A stretch of DNA of 64,000 nucleotides from Siphonodentalium dalli (taxonomy: Eukaryota > Mollusca > Scaphopoda > Gadilida > Siphonodentaliidae): contig CP136068.1 in the NCBI GenBank assembly GCA_032622095.1, positions 114,866,509 through 114,930,508 of the forward strand. Direction: 5' to 3'. The notes beneath the pieces are model-generated. The model did no database searches, was not told where the DNA came from, and worked only from the letters and a program-made list of their open reading frames with translations. The position numbers and the translations under genes were made by a program. Each line of letters begins with the position of its first letter. Within the stretch, counting starts at the first letter, position 1. This document shows positions 1 through 15,100 of this stretch, piece by piece.

Positions 1-137
1 AACTTTGCCCAAAACTTTGGCAGGTTCAGAGATTTGCCTCAGCCAAAATTAGCCGATGAAATTTGTTTTTGCCTAGGGATATTCCTTGGATCAGCCGATC
101 GCCAAAAAAAAATTACAGGGCTGGAAGACATACTCAC

Positions 138-183
138 TCTTTATCTGGCCCATTTACATCCTTCTTGAGGGATTTTTCATGCT
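138..183 (-). CDS. Exon 11, last exon visible in window
   Basis: Acceptor gtttcctttatag, donor AAAGA|gtgagt, 46 nt. It completes Glu with exon 10, then HEKSLKKDVNGPDK and two bases (phase 2). Short and found only by phase and splice signals, so less certain than the TPR exons; the gene must continue left of the window. Confidence 0.62.
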
Positions 184-3100
184 CTATAAAGGAAACGTTT
201 TTTTATAAAGTTCAGTAAGTTCATATTTAAAGATAATATATATCACATGACCTAATTTCTCTTAATTGCCGAGAGATGTACCCTTATTTTATGTCGAGTT
301 CATTTGAGAGATGATCGACACTACACCCGGGCACTGCATGCATGTAAACCCGGCTGTTTTTAGAATGATAAACAGCTTTGCGTTCGCTGTTCAACACATG
401 TGTTTCATGCTCAGGAATTAGAAAGTTTGATGTTTTTACATTATAACTTAGTTGGCCAAGTTCACAAAAATGTCCAAATTTTGAGTTTTGTTGTTCCGTT
501 CGGCGAAGGATTTTCTGGAGCTATTGATAATTTTGACCGATTAACAAATATTCCACAACAGGGCTTCCATATATTAATTTGCATCAGAAAATCGCTTCCG
601 GATGAATTTTTTTATATATTTGCATTGTTATTTTTATTTGTTTTTTAATTATTTATAAATGGTAAGCAAATAAATTATCAAATGTCCTTCTGTGTTGTGA
701 TTACTCCATATAATATTACAGTTTAAAATACAGGTGATGTGACTGAACACTGTCAATATTGTCAATTTGATCTTGGATACATGTATTGCAATTTACAAAT
801 CAACAGGTCAGGAAAATCCTGAAATGAAGGTAGATGATGTTTGATACACTATAATGATAAGAGCATGTAAAGTAATGTATGTGTACAGTAATGGCCTAAA
901 TAATTGATTCCTTAACCACAGCAGAATTATGGGTAACTTTTCAGGATTTAGTCGGAAATATGGCTTGTTGCCATTCATCGGAAAGCTCTCAGGGAGAGCT
1001 TTCCAATGAATGGCAACAAGCCATAATTCCGACTAAATCCTGAAAAGTTACCCATAATTCTGCTGTGGTTAAGGAGTTGATTGCTTAGGGCATTACTGTA
1101 TTGTTTTTACCATGCCCCTTGGGGCACTGAATTGGCTTAGTCAACTCGAACCCAAGCTCTGTGCATTAAATAGAATCTGTGTTCATGATCAATACATGTA
1201 TGTACCTGTATTTGCAGAGACAATATAATTGAAAGGTCCTATCTAGGTTCAACACATAAATAAAAAGCTTGAGATAAGAATAGCAATTGGAAGAAGATTT
1301 GTTTTTAAATTGCCATATTATTAAGATAGGTTTCTCGTCTGTGGACTCAAGATATTTCATCCAAATAACATGGATAATTTCAATCATCTGAAAGAACATC
1401 ACTGGCATTTCCAGTTAGATGAATCAACAAGAGCACGTCCAGACGTGGCTAAATATGCCTGTTTGCAAAATAAATAGTTGTCTATCAGGTACCAAACCCC
1501 AATTTGAATTTGACCTGTATTGTGAGGTAATAAACTAATATACAAAATATGAGTCCAATAGAATAACGAAAAATATCATCTCGAAAGCAAGAATATGCAA
1601 AAAGTCGAAAAAGTCCCATTTCTCTGGCAAAAATAATCGGGCCGAACCCAAGTTGTAACTTGGCCTGTATTTTGTTATGACTGAGCCACATACCAAGTTA
1701 AGTTGTGATCATATAATCCAAACTCTAGTTAGCATCCAGAAACTAAAATGTTGACTTAAAAATTTAATTTTCTAAGTTGAAAAAGGTCCATAACTCAGGC
1801 AAAAATCATCGGGTTGAACAAAAATTCGAACTTGACCTGTATTTTAGTATGACTGAGCCACATACCAAGTTTAGTTTTCATTAAATAATCCAAACTCAAG
1901 TTATCATCCGGAAACCAAAATGTTGACGGACAGACGGACGGACAACTAGACGGATGACTCGATGATATTAACCTATTATTGTCTGGGTAATGAAATATAA
2001 TACTTAATAGGAAGGGTATAAATTATGTATAATTAGAACACACCAGCCTTGAATTTTGCTTCCTGATCATACAAATCTTTGAGCTTTTTGGCATCGTGAG
2101 TTGGTTTGCATGCTTCAATGCCATCTCTGTTTGCTTTTGTGGCTTTCTCCAGATCACCGAGCATATAGTATGCATGTGCGTAGCGATACTGTCCCTGTAA
2201 TATTTTAAACATACACCGTTATTATACATATCTGTAGCCATAGTGTCCTTGTAATATAATATACGCCGTTATCATACATGACTGTAGCAATAGTGTCGTT
2301 GTAATATAACATACACCGTTATCATACATGTGTGTAGCAGTACTGTCCTTGTAATATAACAACACCGTTATCATACATGTGTGTAGCAGTACTGTCCTTG
2401 TAATATAACATACACCATTATCATACATGTGTGTAGCAGTACTGTCCTTGTAATATAACATACACCATTATCATACATGTGTGTAGCAGTACTGTCCTTG
2501 TAATATAACATACACCATTATCATACATGTGTGTAGCAGACTAGCAGTACTGTCCTTGTAATATAACATACACCATTATCATACATGTGTGTAGCAGTAC
2601 TGTCCTTGTAATATAACATACACCATTATCATACATGTGTGTAGCAGACTAGCAGTACTGTCCTTGTAATATAACATACACCATTATCATACATGTGTGT
2701 AGCAGTACTGTCCTTGTAATATAACATACACCATTATCATACATGTGTGTAGCAGACTAGCAGTACTGTCCTTGTAATATAACATACACCATTATCATAC
2801 ATGTGTGTAGCAGTACTGTCCTTGTAATATAACATACACCATTATCATACATGTGTGTAGCAGACTAGCAGTACTGTCCTTGTAATATAACATACACCAT
2901 TATCATACATGTGTGTAGCAGTACTGTCCTTGTAATATAACATACACCATTATCATACATGTGTGTAGCAGACTAGCAGTACTGTCCTTGTAATATAACA
3001 TACACCATTATCATACATGTGTGTAGCAGACTAGCAGTACTGTCCTTGTAATATAACATACACCATTATCATACATGTGTGTAGCAGACTAGCAGTACTG

Positions 3101-6100
3101 TCCTTGTAATATAACATACACCGTTATCATACATGTGTGTAGCAGTACTGTCCTTGTAATATAACATACACCATTATCATACATGTGTGTAGCAGTACTG
3201 TCCTTGTAATATAACATACACCATTATCATACATGTGTGTAGCAGACTAGCAGTACTGTCCTTGTAATATAACATACACCATTATCATACATGTGTGTAG
3301 CAGTACTGTCCTTGTAATATAACATACACCATTATCATACATGTGTGTAGCAGACTAGCAGTACTGTCCTTGTAATATAACATACACCATTATCATACAT
3401 GTGTGTAGCAGACTAGCAGTACTGTCCTTGTAATATAACATACACCATTATCATACATGTGTGTAGCAGTACTGTCCTTGTAATATAACATACACCATTA
3501 TCATACATGTGTGTAGCAGACTAGCAGTACTGTCCTTGTAATATAACATACACCATTATCATACATGTGTGTAGCAGTACTGTCCTTGTAATATAACATA
3601 CACCATTATCATACATGTGTGTAGCAGACTAGCAGTACTGTCCTTGTAATATAACATACACCATTATCATACATGTGTGTAGCAGTACTGTCCTTGTAAT
3701 ATAACATACACCATTATCATACATGTGTGTAGCAGACTAGCAGTACTGTCCTTGTAATATAACATACACCATTATCATACATGTGTGTAGCAGTACTGTC
3801 CTTGTAATATAACATACACCATTATCATACATGTGTGTAGCAGTACTGTCCTTGTAATATAACATACACCATTATCATACATGTGTGTAGCAGACTAGCA
3901 GTACTGTCCTTGTAATATAACATACACCATTATCATACATGTGCGTAGCAGTACTGTCCTTGTAATATAACATACACCATTATCATACATGTGTGTAGCA
4001 GACTAGCAGTACTGTCCTTGTAATATAACATACACCATTATCATACATGTGTGTAGCAGTACTGTCCTTGTAATATAACATACACCATTATCATACATGT
4101 GTGTTGCAGTACTGTCCTTGTAATATAACATACACTGTTATCATACATGTGTGTAGCAGTACTGTCCTTGTAATATAACATACACCATTATCATACATGT
4201 GTGTTGCAGTACTGTCCTTGTAATATAACATACACTGTTATCATACATGTGTGTAGCAGTACTGTCCTTGTAATATAACATACACTGTTATCATACATGT
4301 GTGTAGCAGTACTGTCCTTGTAATATAACATACACCATTATCATACATGTGTGTAGCAGTACTGTCCTTGTAATATAACATACACCGTTATCATACATGT
4401 GTGTTGCAGTACTGTCCTTGTAATATAACATACACTGTTATCATACATGTGTGTAGCAGTACTGTCCTTGTAATATAACATACACCATTATCATACATGT
4501 GTGTTGCAGTACTGTCCTTGTAATATAACATACACTGTTATCATACATGTGTGTTGCAGTACTGTCCTTGTAATATAACATACACCATTATCATACATGT
4601 GTGTAGCAGTACTGTCCTTGTAATATAACATACATCGTTATCATACATGTGCGTAGCAATACTGTCCTTGTAATATAACATACACCATTATCATACATGT
4701 GTGTTGCAGTACTGTCCTTGTAATATAACATACACCATTATCATACATGTGTGTTGCAGTACTGTCCTTGTAATATAACATACACTGTTATCATACATGT
4801 GCGTAGCAATACTGTCCTTGTAATATAACATACACCATTATCATACATGTGTGTTGCAGTACTGTCCTTGTAATATAACATACACTGTTATCATACATGT
4901 GCGTAGCAATACTGTCCTTGTAATATAACATACACCATTATCATACATGTGTGTTGCAGTACTGTCCTTGTAATATAACATACATCGTTATCATACATGT
5001 GCGTAGCAATACTGTCCTTGTAATATAACATACATGTACATCGTTATCATACATGTGCGTAGCAGTACTGTCCTTGTAATATAACATACACCGTTATCGT
5101 ACATGTGCGTAGCAGTACTGTCCTTGTAATATAACATACATCGTTATCATACATGTGCGTAGCAGTACTGTCCTTGTAATATAACATACACCGTTATCGT
5201 ACATGTCCGTACCAATACTGTCCTTCTAATATAATATGGTTGCTGGCGGCTATATTTTCCAATGAAATTCAAAAACATTGATGGCTTCCATCTAGTAGAT
5301 CAATATCAAGATTAATATGAAATTTGGTGATGATCGGATGAGGGAAGTGTATTGTATGGTGTGCCAAAGAGTAAAATAAAAGATGGCTGCCAGCGGACAT
5401 GTTTTATGGCCGAATGACCCCAAAATGACTCGTTCCCATGTCAATGTTAACAGCCATGACAAATTGCATGATGATCCGACTAAAGGTACGACCTGTAGTC
5501 CATGCCAAAGGATTTAGTCATGAAAAGAGTAAAATCCAAGATGCCTGCCATGTTTTATGGACAAATGACCCCAAAATGAATAGTTCCCATCTGCATGTCA
5601 ATATTAACATCCACAAGAAATTTTGTGATGATGAGACGAAAACTCCAGTCTGTAGCCCGTGCAAATGGATTGAATTTTGAAATCCAAGATGGCCACTGGC
5701 GGCCATGTTTTTTTGTCGAATGACCACATAATGAAAAGTTCCCATCTACATGCCAATGTCAACAGCCATGACAAATTTCATAATGATCCGACCAAAGCTA
5801 CGACTTGTAGCCCATGCCAAAGGATTTAGTCATGCAAAGAGTAAAATCCAAGATGTCTGCTGGCGGCCATGTTTTTTGGCCGAATGACCCAAAATGACTC
5901 GTTCCCATCTACATGTCAATATTAACATAATTTACATGACGATCAGACAAACAGTACGGCCTGTAGCCCATGCTAATGGATTGAACTTTGAAATCCAAGA
6001 TGCCAAATGACCCCCGTAGCCTGTGTCAAAGGATTGTCATACAAAGAGTAAAATCCAAGATGGCTGCTGGCGGCCTTGTTTTATGGCCGAATTACCCCAA

Positions 6101-9100
6101 AATGACTCGTTCCCAGCTACATGTCATATTAACATCCATGACAAATTTCATGATGATCAGACGAACACTCCGGCCTGTAGCCCGTGCTAAGGGATTGAAT
6201 TTTGAACTCCAAGATGGCCACTGGCAGCCATGTTTTTTTGCCGAATGACCCTAAAATGACAAGTTCCCATCTACATGTCAATATCAACACCCATGACAAA
6301 TTTCATAACGATCTGACCAAAGGTATGACCTGTAGCCCATGCTAAATGAAATTGACAGACAAACGGACGATGGATACCAAGCCATGTCAATAGCTCAAAC
6401 TTTACAAAGTTTTAAAAGTTGAGCTAAAAATCAATCTTCTGTTTATTCACAATTGTAAATTCCAATAGAATTCTGCTGAATATTTAATGGATTAACCCTT
6501 CGATGACTGGAGCTTCCTGAGATTTAGCGAAAACCCTGTGTCAATGCATTCTCTTATGTATGTGAGTCTCCCATAGGCAGCCACACATATATAAGAGAAT
6601 ACATTGGCCAAACAATATTTACCTTGATCTTATAAGCCAGTGTATTCTCTTCTATATGTGAGGCTCTCAATGGGAGACTGACATATATAAGAGAATGCAC
6701 TGGCACAGGATATTTAATGCTGCACCAGCGTGGCTCCAGGCATGAAAGGGTTAAAGTTATTGGAAGATAAGAATCTACGGATTGCTTTTGTTGAATTTTA
6801 TTCCATAAAATAATCTATACAAGTCCATCTAGAATTCTTGGAAAAATGAAAAAATAAAAATCCTCCTTCCTCCAATTTTCTAAATAAAATTGCCTAAGAA
6901 TCTCGGTATTCATTTGTAATGGCCTAACTTTAGTGACATCCATAATGAAAAATAAACAACTCTTCAGAACAAATCAGTATGAACACTGATATAATGAATG
7001 GTAAGCCATCAATTCAATAAAACTAAAATATTCTTTTAAAGTTGTGCATATACCCAGGGTACATTGATTAAACAATACCTTTAGAGACAGAATGGTTTGC
7101 TGTGTCATAGCTACAAATTAACTTTTCTGGGAAAACACAATATTCCCAAAAAGACACAAAGGTAAATAATCACTTCAATGACACTATCATTCCATTCCAT
7201 GTAATTCCATTAAAGTTGTGTGTAAATCCAGGGTGTACTGAATAAACAACACCATTCGAGGTAGAATCTTTTGTTGTGTCATGGCTATAAATAAACCTTT
7301 CTTGGAAAAAACCAATACTGCGAGCAATACCTGAACAGAGATAAAAAGATCCCACTTACAATTTAACAAATGAGGGAAATACCCCTAGAATACCCAGAGA
7401 GAAAATATATCTATAAATAGTATTGTATGACTACAGGTATGATCAGAACAGGTAAGTATTTTTCCCTGATGATTAGCGATGATAACCATTGATATCATTG
7501 CAGTGCACATGGCATACTTCTATTTCTGAGTTACTAGTAACTGAACGAAAGCAGAGTTTTCTCAATTTCTCAGAGATTTATTCAAGTCTCCAGACCTTGA
7601 TTAACAACAACAACAACATATTTAATATAAAATATAATTTTACCTTACTATTGGCTCTACACCACAGCAAATTTTAACCAGATAGTATACACACAATAAA
7701 TCTTGGGAATAGCCACAATGACGAAGCACGGTGGGCTAGCATCACCAAATTCACACTCAGGGAACCTCAATCTGCTTAGGCCTCAACTGCTATGGGAGAC
7801 CTGGGATCAGATTGAAGTTCCCCAGTTGAAGTTGGTAATGTTCACCCATTAATCACCTCGATTATGCATTTTATCTTCTGCAAATTAGGGGATATAGAAA
7901 CTCAACAGTAGGGGGAAAAGTAACTAAAAACAATGTTAATTTGAGACTATGAGACTATGAGACTACAGATACTTCCCAGAAGATGAGACCTTAGCAGAAT
8001 GAGGTCCCCATAGGGTGAATTTAGTGATGCTATCCTGCACACAGTGGGATAGCATCACTAAATTCACTCTCTGTGCAACTAGTGATGAGCAGATGATCAG
8101 AAATGACAATAAGAATCAGCTGATTATGGCCCATCGGATGACAACGGCAGTTGGGTTTCAACATCGGCATTACTGATTATGATTATGTAAAATAGCTGGA
8201 CGAGATCCATTATATTTAGTGCAGTGTGTTACAACATCCCCATTGTTTACCAATTAACAACTACTATTCGACGTAATGACCGATTGACTGCTATTCACCA
8301 GTATTCATACTGATATCAGGTCAGTCAGTGACCTCAATCACCTCTTATCTATAAGCAACATCAAACAAACTACCGCTGTTGACAGTAAACTAGATTTGGG
8401 TCATACCACGTGCTGCTCACAATATTAACATAAATGAGAAATTTCAAGATGATCAAACTAACAGTACAGCCTGTAGCCCATGCTAATGGATTGAATTTTG
8501 AAATCCAAGATGGCTGCTGGCAGCCATGTTTCAAGCCATGTTTTTTTGCCGATTGACCCCAAAATGACTAGTTCCCATTTACATGTCAATGCTAACATCC
8601 ATGACAAAATTTCATAATGATCTGACCAAAGGTATGACCTGTGTCAAAGGATTTAGTCATACAAAGAGTAAAATCCAAGATGGCTGCAGGCGGCCATGTT
8701 TTATGGCCAAAACACCCCAAAAAGACTCGTTCCCATCAACATGTCAATATTAACTTCCACTACAAATTTCATGATGATGATCAGACGAACACTCCAGTCT
8801 GTAGCCTGTGCTAATGGATTGAATTTTGAAATCCAAGATGGCCACTGGTGGCCATGTTTTTTTTGCCGAATGACCCCAAAATGACTCGCTCCCATCTATG
8901 TGTCAATGACAACAGCCATAACAAATTTCATAATGATCCGACCAAAAATTACCATGGAACACCTGAATTTATCTTTAACAAAGTGTTCAGGGCCAATGCT
9001 TTAGATGGGTTATATTACAATAGCCTATAATCAGCATCGGAGGGGCCGGTGGCCCCCTTTTACACGTTTAGATCTTAGACATCGCAGTGGCCCCTATGTG

Positions 9101-12100
9101 CGCTTCGTGCACATGCTGATTGTTTAAAAATCGATTTGAAAAATAATCAAGGGTCTGGGAGAAAATCGCGAATAGACAGACAAATAGACATATCCTACTT
9201 TTTTAAATATATATAGATTGGTATACCTCCATTAAGAAACAATCAAATCTTTAGAACAAATCAGTATGAATACTGACATATAACGGTAAACTATCACTTC
9301 AACAAAAATAAATATCATATTTAAGTTGTGCAGAATTTAGAGACAGAATGGTGTTCTGTGTCATGGTTATAAACAAAACTTTTCTGGGAAAAACAGAAAT
9401 TCCAAACAAAGACACAAAGGTAAATAATCACTTCAATGAAGCTTTCATTTGATTACATTAAAGCTGTGCATAAATCCAGGGTGCACTGAATAAACAACAA
9501 CATAAAGGTAGAATCTTTTGTTGTGTCATGGCTATAAATAAACCTTTCTTGGAAACAAGACAGTCAATGACTGTGGGTCACTCACCAGACTGTAAAGACT
9601 GAGAAGACTGGGACTCGGAAGACTACAAGAGTCAGTACGTGACAAAATCACTTAAGACAAGTAGTTCTAAACATGGACATAGCTGGAGGTTCTCAGATGA
9701 GCAGGGCTCTTCAACTTGAAATTTCTAATTGCACACCACTGACAAATCTCCAACCTCTTACCTTTTAAAGAAGACAACCATACCACAGTACTAAATTCAC
9801 AAAAATCCTTTTGCACATCCCTCTTAGGTTGAATTTTACAACTGGTACCAGTACTTCAAGCTCTCAAATGTTTGAAAATTACCAACACCATAAAGTTAAA
9901 ATTTGTGGCCAATTTGGTCCAACAGTTTAACCTGAAGTAGGAACATATTGACTGTTGGATTAAAAACATACATATTGGAAAATCAAACCAAACTATGAGA
10001 ACAATTCTAACATATTTTTGATTCAAACATCTAATCTACAACTAATGTTATGCCAGGCATGACATTTTCAACTGTTTAAATTTTGATCAAAAGTAGGGGG
10101 TCAAAACTCCACCCCCTCTACACTCCTTCCCCATTGCCTCAAACATTGCCCCCACTCAGGCTGCCTAGAAATCAATATTATTATACCAGTACCAAACAGG
10201 ATAGAGGAGAGTTAAATATCTGCCCCTATTAGAACAAATGTGAATCCCCATCTATGAGATCCATTCATCTAGTAATATCAATATACCCCCCAATATCCAA
10301 TAGGGTATGATTTCACCTGGATAAGTGGTGGTTAAGAAAATAATATTGGAACAGCCAAGTCTGTATTTAGTGTGTCTGACCTTTGCAGAATGAGGTCCCC
10401 AAAAGGTGAATTTAAGGACACTATTCCCCAAGGTTGAATAGCATCAACAAATTCACCCTCTGGGGACCTCATTTCCTAAAAATTACCCCATTTGAACAAA
10501 TCAGAACCCGGTCACACAAGGCCCATCCATACCAAATATAAGCTAATATAGGCTCAATGGTTCTTGAGAAGAAATTATTTAAAAATTTACTAGGGAGGGA
10601 AAGAGTTATGGCCCTAGCTTCGCACATATTTGATCTGATGAACTTATTTGAACAAATCTGATAGTGAGTCACCTAGGGAACATGCACACTGAAATATATA
10701 AACATATTTGGTCTTTATTATGGAGAAGAAAACAGCTGTTGATAGACGGATGGATGGACATCCCAAGAGACAGACGGATGGAAGGACCGGACCGCCTGAC
10801 AGAGAGAAGACAAATTCAATCCAATGTACTCCCCCAATGTTTCTTTGATAAGGGTATGATTTCATCTGGATAAGCGGTGGTTAAGAAAATAATATGCCAG
10901 CCAAGTCTGAATATAGTGTGTCTGACATTGCAGAATGAGGTTGAGGTCCCCAAAAGGTGAATTTAATGACGATATTCCGCTGATTAGGCCTCAACAGCCA
11001 TGGGAAACCTAGGAACAGATTGAAGTTCTACAGTTGAAGTTTGAAATCCACACCCATTGAGCACCTCAATTATGCATTTTATCTTCTGCAAATTAGGGGG
11101 ACATAGAAACTGGACAGAAGGGAAAAAGTCAAAAAGTAACTAAAACAATATTTCAATTTGATACTTAAGATACTTCCCAGAAGATGATGCCTAAGCAGAA
11201 TTAGGTCCCTGGAGGGTGTATTTGGTGATGCTAGCCTGCTGTACAGGGTAGCAACACTAAATTCACCCTCTGGGGACCTCATTCTGCAAATGTCCGACAC
11301 ACTAAATTCAGGCAGTTTATTTTAATTTGCTAGCAGTGTTGTTTACACAAGCTGCCAGATGACATATTATTCTAATCTAGATTAATGGCCTGTGTCTCTC
11401 TGTCTATCTGCAGAGATATATCTGCTTCTGGATAGAACAGGTATTAAAGTTGGAAATGATATCAGTTGGAAGGGATGTTGGTTGGGTGCAGGGTGGGGGT
11501 GGGTCTGGGCCATGTGGGAGGGGGGATGGGTAATGGAATATTTCTGTAATTTCATTAAAGATTAAAGTTTCTTAACTCTGCAGATGTTATAATGGTGTCA
11601 CTTTTTTTCTTTAAATTTTATAACATGTTTAAAAAAAAAAAAAATGGTTTGTTAAATTGAGCAAGGTGAAAATTCCAAAAATCTGAATTAAATTTTTTTT
11701 TTTTAGTTATGTCACTGACTGGCTCCGCCCACATTCGACCCAGTAACCTCATTTGAACAAATCTAAATTACAGTCCCCCAAGGACCCTTTGTACCAAATA
11801 TGAACCCATTCGGCCCAATGACATTTGAGAAGAAGTCGTTGTAAGAATTACTATGGTGGGAAAGAGTTATGGTCCTATCTTCGCAACTATTTGACCGGGT
11901 GACCTCATTTGAACAAATCTGAATGTGAGTCACCTAGGGAACATTCATACCAAATATGAACCCATTCGGTCTTATGGTTCCGAAGAAGATGTTTAAAGAA
12001 TTGTTGACGGACGGACGGATGGACGGACGGACAACGGACGAGGAGTGATGACTATAGCTCCACCGGAGACTTCATCTCAGGTGAGCTAAAAACCAATACT

Positions 12101-15100
12101 GTGAGCATTACCTGAACAGAGATAAAAGATCCCACTTACAATTTAACAAATGAGGGGAATACCCCTAGAATACCCAGAGAGAAAAGATATCTATAAATAG
12201 TATTGTATGACTACAGGTATGATCAGAACAGGTATGTATTTTTCCCTGATAATTAGCGATGATAACCATTGATATCATTGCAGTACACATGGCATACTTC
12301 TATTTCTGAGTTAACTGAACGAAATCAGAGTTATCTCAATTTCTCCAGACCTTGATTAACAACATATATAATATTACCTTACTATTGGCTCTATACCACA
12401 GCAAATTTTGAACACACAATAAATCTTGGGAATAGCCACAATGACTAAGTAAGATTTACTATTCTAGGATATGATTTTCGGCTTTCAGTAAAGAAAGAAT
12501 AAAAATATGCTGCCCTCTCTTCTCAAACATTTGGTGCCTAAGAATAATTGATTATGACCTACTGGGATTGAGTCAAAAACAATACAGCAATGCCCTAAAT
12601 AACCGACTCCTTAACCACATCAGAATTTTGGGTAATTTTTCAGGATTTAGTCGGAAATATGGCTTGTTGCCATTCATCGGAAAGCTCTCACTGAGAGCTT
12701 TCCCAGGAATGTCAACAAGCCATATTTCCGACTAAATCCTGAAAAATTACCCATAATTCTGCTGTGGTTAAGGAGTCGATTATTTAGGGCATTATGTACA
12801 AACTTACCTTGGGCCAGTCTGGCTTGATGGTTGTAGCTCTAATACTATCATCAAGGGCATCCCTGAAACAAGCATCAACATTATATTCAGCCACATGTAA
12901 AGTACACGCCTCAAAATATCATGCTGGACATTTGCAGAATGAGGTCCCCTAGCATCACTAAATTCATCTGGGGACCTCATTCTGCTTAACGCCTCATCTT
13001 CTCTGGAAACTATTTATTTATTATTAACAAATAAACAAGTTGTTTAGTTTCTTTATAAATTATATTAGAAAGTTTCTTCTTATTTATATTTTTTAGTTTC
13101 TCTATATCCCCAAATTGGCAGACGACACAATGCATAATTGAGATGCCCAATGGGTGCATGTCACCATCTTCACCATCTGGGAACTTAAACCCATGTCTAG
13201 GTCTCCTAATGAACTTATAGATAATTCAATGCACAGCGAGCTATCATCAATAAATTCGCCCTCTGGTGACCTCATTCTGCTTAGGCCTCATCTTCTCTGG
13301 AAAGTATCTTTATTATCAAATTAAAAAAAATTAGTTTTTTTTTTTTTATTAGTTTAGCTTCTCTTGATTGCCAAATTGGTAGATGACGCAATGCAAAATT
13401 GAGATGCCCAATGAGTGCACATCACCATCTTCACCATCTGGGAACTTAAACCTGTATCTAGGTCTCCTATAGCAGATGAGGCCAAGGGTAAATGGCCTTA
13501 TTGATATTTCAATCAACTGATAATGAGAGAACTTACCAGTACTTCCCCATCTTTGCATACGCCTGGGCTCGGTTTCCGTAGAGAATGTGGCTGAAGGGAC
13601 TTGAAATAGAATGGAAAATCAAATAAGCTACAGAGGAACTGTGAAATATGAAAGCATGATTAACCCTTTACCCAACAGAACGGCCCTGTGCCAATGCATT
13701 CTCTTATATATGCGAGTCGACCATAGGTCACCTCGCATATATAAGAGAATGCATTGGCTTAACACATATTAAAAATGATAAAATTGTCAAAGAATGTAGA
13801 AAAATATTATAAAAATTGTTAAAAAATGTAAGAAAAAATTCTAAAATTGTTAAAGAATGTAAGAAAAAATGGTAAAAAGTTACCTATGGTCGACTCGCAT
13901 ATATAAGAGAATGCATTGGCACAGGCCATAACTGTAACCATCACAATGTGGTCAATGAACCAGTTTATCTCCCCCCCCTGGGTATCTTCCCCCCCGGGGG
14001 GGAGATACCTGGGGTATCTTCCCCCCCACCCTGGGTATCTTCCCCCCCACTCATATATTTTTTTTCCCTCACTTATTTGATATTATTATAGTAAGAAATG
14101 CCGAGAAAACCAGGGGGGAGTGAAAAAACAAATCCGGCACATATGCCGGGGTGGGTGGGTGGTCAAGGCCACCAACAAGCAATTTTTTCCCCAACTAAAA
14201 AAAAAAAATCCTGCTTGTTTTTTAGTGTTTTGGCAATGAGTTGGGCTTCAAAACCACTTTGAATGACAGAAATAATGTAATTCTAACTGTAAATTGACTG
14301 CAGGCAGTTATCGCGTTGTATTTTGTTGCAAATTTTGAAATCCAAGATGCTGCAGCCATGTTTTTTTGGCCGAATGACCTCAAAATGACTCATTCCTATT
14401 TACATGTCCATGTTAACATCCATGATAAATAGTATGCACAGAAATTCATATACAGCTGTTTACAGTGAATTTCCCCCCCCCCCCCGCAAATCTCTGTTTT
14501 AGTGTTAAAAGGGGGGTGGGTGTCAATAAATGGTCGGAAAAAACTGCCGAAATCGGAAAAAAATTTGGCGGTGGGGTGGGTGGGTACAAAAAATGATCGA
14601 AAGGGAAAAAATGCCATACGTGCCTGAATTTTTTTTCTGACCACCCCCCCCCTGAGAAAACCCCCCTGGGACATTTGCACTGAAATTTTGTGGAAATGCT
14701 TGGGAGATGTTTGGCTTCGAATCAGCTCAATCGCACCCACCGATAAGTGTATATTTTTGAAAAAAAGATGGATGTTTTGTCAACAATGCCGGTATTTTGG
14801 CCAAGGGTATCCAGTTGGTGGCACCACTACAGCAGCGTGTATCGTTTGCTCAGACATTTAACCACTGCCAGCACCCTTCACAATAACCAGTTCACTGGGA
14901 TAAATCAATGATTGGTGATACGTACCGTTCCATTGTCCTAACAAACGGACTTTGGCGGTGAAAACTCAATTTCACCGCCACGGAAAACACAAATTTTAAT
15001 TGTTGCCGCGTTGGCCATCCTTGTTTTCCCGGGATATCCTTGTTTTCCCGGGATCGGTTCCTCCGTGTGTACATAGGCATACCCAGAACTAATTAGATAA

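Noticed and set aside
2033-2043. Exon 10 as terminal exon with stop TAA at 2033-2035
   Set aside because: Possible as a minor isoform, but splicing at GTGTGT gives exactly the phase needed for exon 11 with its good splice sites.
2173-5234. CRISPR-like regular repeats
   Set aside because: The repeats are directly head-to-tail with no unique spacers, and the unit derives from a eukaryotic exon boundary.
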